64,000 bases of DNA from a bacterium (GTDB lineage Bacteria > Desulfobacterota > Deferrisomatia > Deferrisomatales > Deferrisomataceae): the NCBI GenBank assembly GCA_027021615.1, contig JALUTY010000002.1, positions 1-64,000 of the forward strand, given 5' to 3'. The notes below the pieces were generated by a model that was not told the origin of the DNA, searched no databases, and saw only the letters and a list, made by a program, of their open reading frames with translations. The position numbers and the translations under genes were made by a program. This document shows, one piece after another, positions 63,467 to 64,000 of this stretch; position 1 is the stretch's first letter; each line of letters starts with the position of its first letter.

Positions 63467-63485
63467 GCCGGGTTATCAACCCGGC
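63467..63485. terminator. Hairpin at the end of the acyl-CoA dehydrogenase gene
   Basis: GCCGGGTT-ATC-AACCCGGC is a perfect 8-bp stem with a three-base loop that overlaps the stop codon (63476-63478, minus strand). No T-run follows, so termination is tentative. Confidence 0.4.
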
Positions 63486-64000
63486 CGACCGATCACCCCC
63501 CGGGCCACGATCTGCTTCTCCACCTCTTTCGTGCCCTCGTAGATCTCCACGATCTTGGCGTCGCGGTAGAACCGCTCCACGTCGTTCTCGGCCAGGTACC
63601 CGTATCCGCCGTGGAGCTGCAGGGCCTCGTCGGTGACCCGGACCCCGGTCTCGCCGGCCAGCCACTTGGCCATGGCGATCAGCCGGTGGTCCACCGTGCC
63701 CGCGTCCACCAGGGCCGCCGCCCGGTACAGCAGGCTCCGGGCCGCCTCCACCCGGGTGGCCATCTCGGCGATCTTGAACTGCACCCCCTGGAACGAGGCC
63801 AGCGGCCGCCCGAACTGCTCGCGCTGGCGCACGTGGCGCACCGCCTTGTCCAGGGCGCCCTGGGCCACGCCGATGCCCTGAGCGGCCACGTGGAGCCGGG
63901 TGCGGTTGAAGAACTCCATGAACTGCCGGAACCCCTCGCCCCGGGTCCCGATCAGGTTCGTGGCCGGCACCCGTACCTCGTCCAGCACCACCTCGGCCGT
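63476..64000 (-). CDS. Acyl-CoA dehydrogenase (C-terminal part, cut by window edge)
   Basis: 174 codons are visible; the start lies beyond the right edge. The C-terminal helical domain shows QREQFGRPLASFQGVQFKIA, LQLHGGYGYLAENDVERFYR and the closing IYEGTKEVEKQIVARGVIG, where the Glu in YEGT is the usual catalytic base. It oxidises an acyl-CoA of unknown chain length and passes electrons to Etf, which is encoded further along the same strand. The intergenic gap before the HdrD-like gene is long and repeat-rich. Confidence 0.93.
   Translation of the reverse strand, partial: TAEVVLDEVRVPATNLIGTRGEGFRQFMEFFNRTRLHVAAQGIGVAQGALDKAVRHVRQREQFGRPLASFQGVQFKIAEMATRVEAARSLLYRAAALVDAGTVDHRLIAMAKWLAGETGVRVTDEALQLHGGYGYLAENDVERFYRDAKIVEIYEGTKEVEKQIVARGVIGRPG

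Larger units (their letters stand above)
62856..63475. other. 620-bp repeat-rich intergenic region before the HdrD-like gene
   Basis: This stretch between acyl-CoA dehydrogenase and the HdrD-like gene holds no supported gene. It carries a diverged GCTAGGC-type hairpin (62870-62887), a truncated element end (62961-63002), a hairpin (63012-63085), element B (63132-63409) and a flank motif shared with element C (about 63444-63472). Confidence 0.75.

Overview
The window is GC-rich, densely packed bacterial chromosome with about 60 protein genes. No rRNA, tRNA, CRISPR array, phage or transposase was recognised. The gene content (24-haem cytochrome, soluble Hdr/Etf electron-transfer cluster, two-CW histidine kinase, surE-pcm-nlpD-rpoS order, 2-oxoacid:ferredoxin oxidoreductase) points to an anaerobic or metal-respiring Desulfobacterota/Desulfuromonadia-type organism. 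A Deferrisoma-like lineage is a guess; no marker gene proves it. Many starts are GTG or TTG, and stop-start overlaps (GTGA, ATGA, TTGA) are the rule inside operons.

Layout, left to right. 1-3 kb: the end of a secreted PKD-repeat/beta-propeller protein and a small sirohaem-reductase-like protein. 3.3-9.7 kb (minus): surE, a FAD oxidoreductase, pcm, a LOG-like gene, nlpD, rpoS, apt and nfo. 10-12 kb: a YgbA-like nitrosative-stress protein and a MerA/Lpd-like flavoprotein. 12.3-18.3 kb (minus): mreB-mreC-mreD-mrdA-rodA plus a hypothetical gene. 18.5-27.9 kb (plus): two tiny genes, then type II secretion genes gspC to gspK. gspH is split at a run of nine A, and gspL/gspM are absent here. 28-37 kb: a PHP phosphoesterase (minus), a DinG-like helicase, then hsp20-lon-thiL-cheR behind a good promoter, facing motA-motB. 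37-44.4 kb (plus): membrane protein, two-CW kinase, coiled-coil protein, AarF/UbiB kinase, korD-A-B, korC and a thioesterase.

44.5-49.1 kb (minus): a 24-haem cytochrome, then a secreted HELFH metalloprotease directly preceded by a small secreted protein resembling the protease's own N-terminal region. 49.2-52 kb (plus): a class I adenylate cyclase. 52-56.5 kb (minus): a GAF/PAS sensor kinase, a sigma-54 response regulator and a nucleoside-phosphorylase-like protein. 56.5-64 kb (minus): acyl-CoA dehydrogenase (cut by the edge), HdrD-like CCG protein, EtfB, EtfA and two HdrA-like flavoproteins. I infer a soluble route from acyl-CoA oxidation through Etf to Hdr modules.

The most unusual non-coding feature is a family of long, imperfectly palindromic intergenic elements. 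Four copies (42.9, 43.7, 54.3 and 63.1-63.4 kb) share conserved ends with variable centres and form two subfamilies. A further palindrome at 61.4 kb has 17-bp perfect inverted repeats. They sit between genes of otherwise tight operons (korB/korC, etfB/HdrD-like, kinase/regulator). They are accompanied by short GCTAGGC-containing hairpins next to start codons and by tandem AGCCTCCT tracts directly after stop codons.
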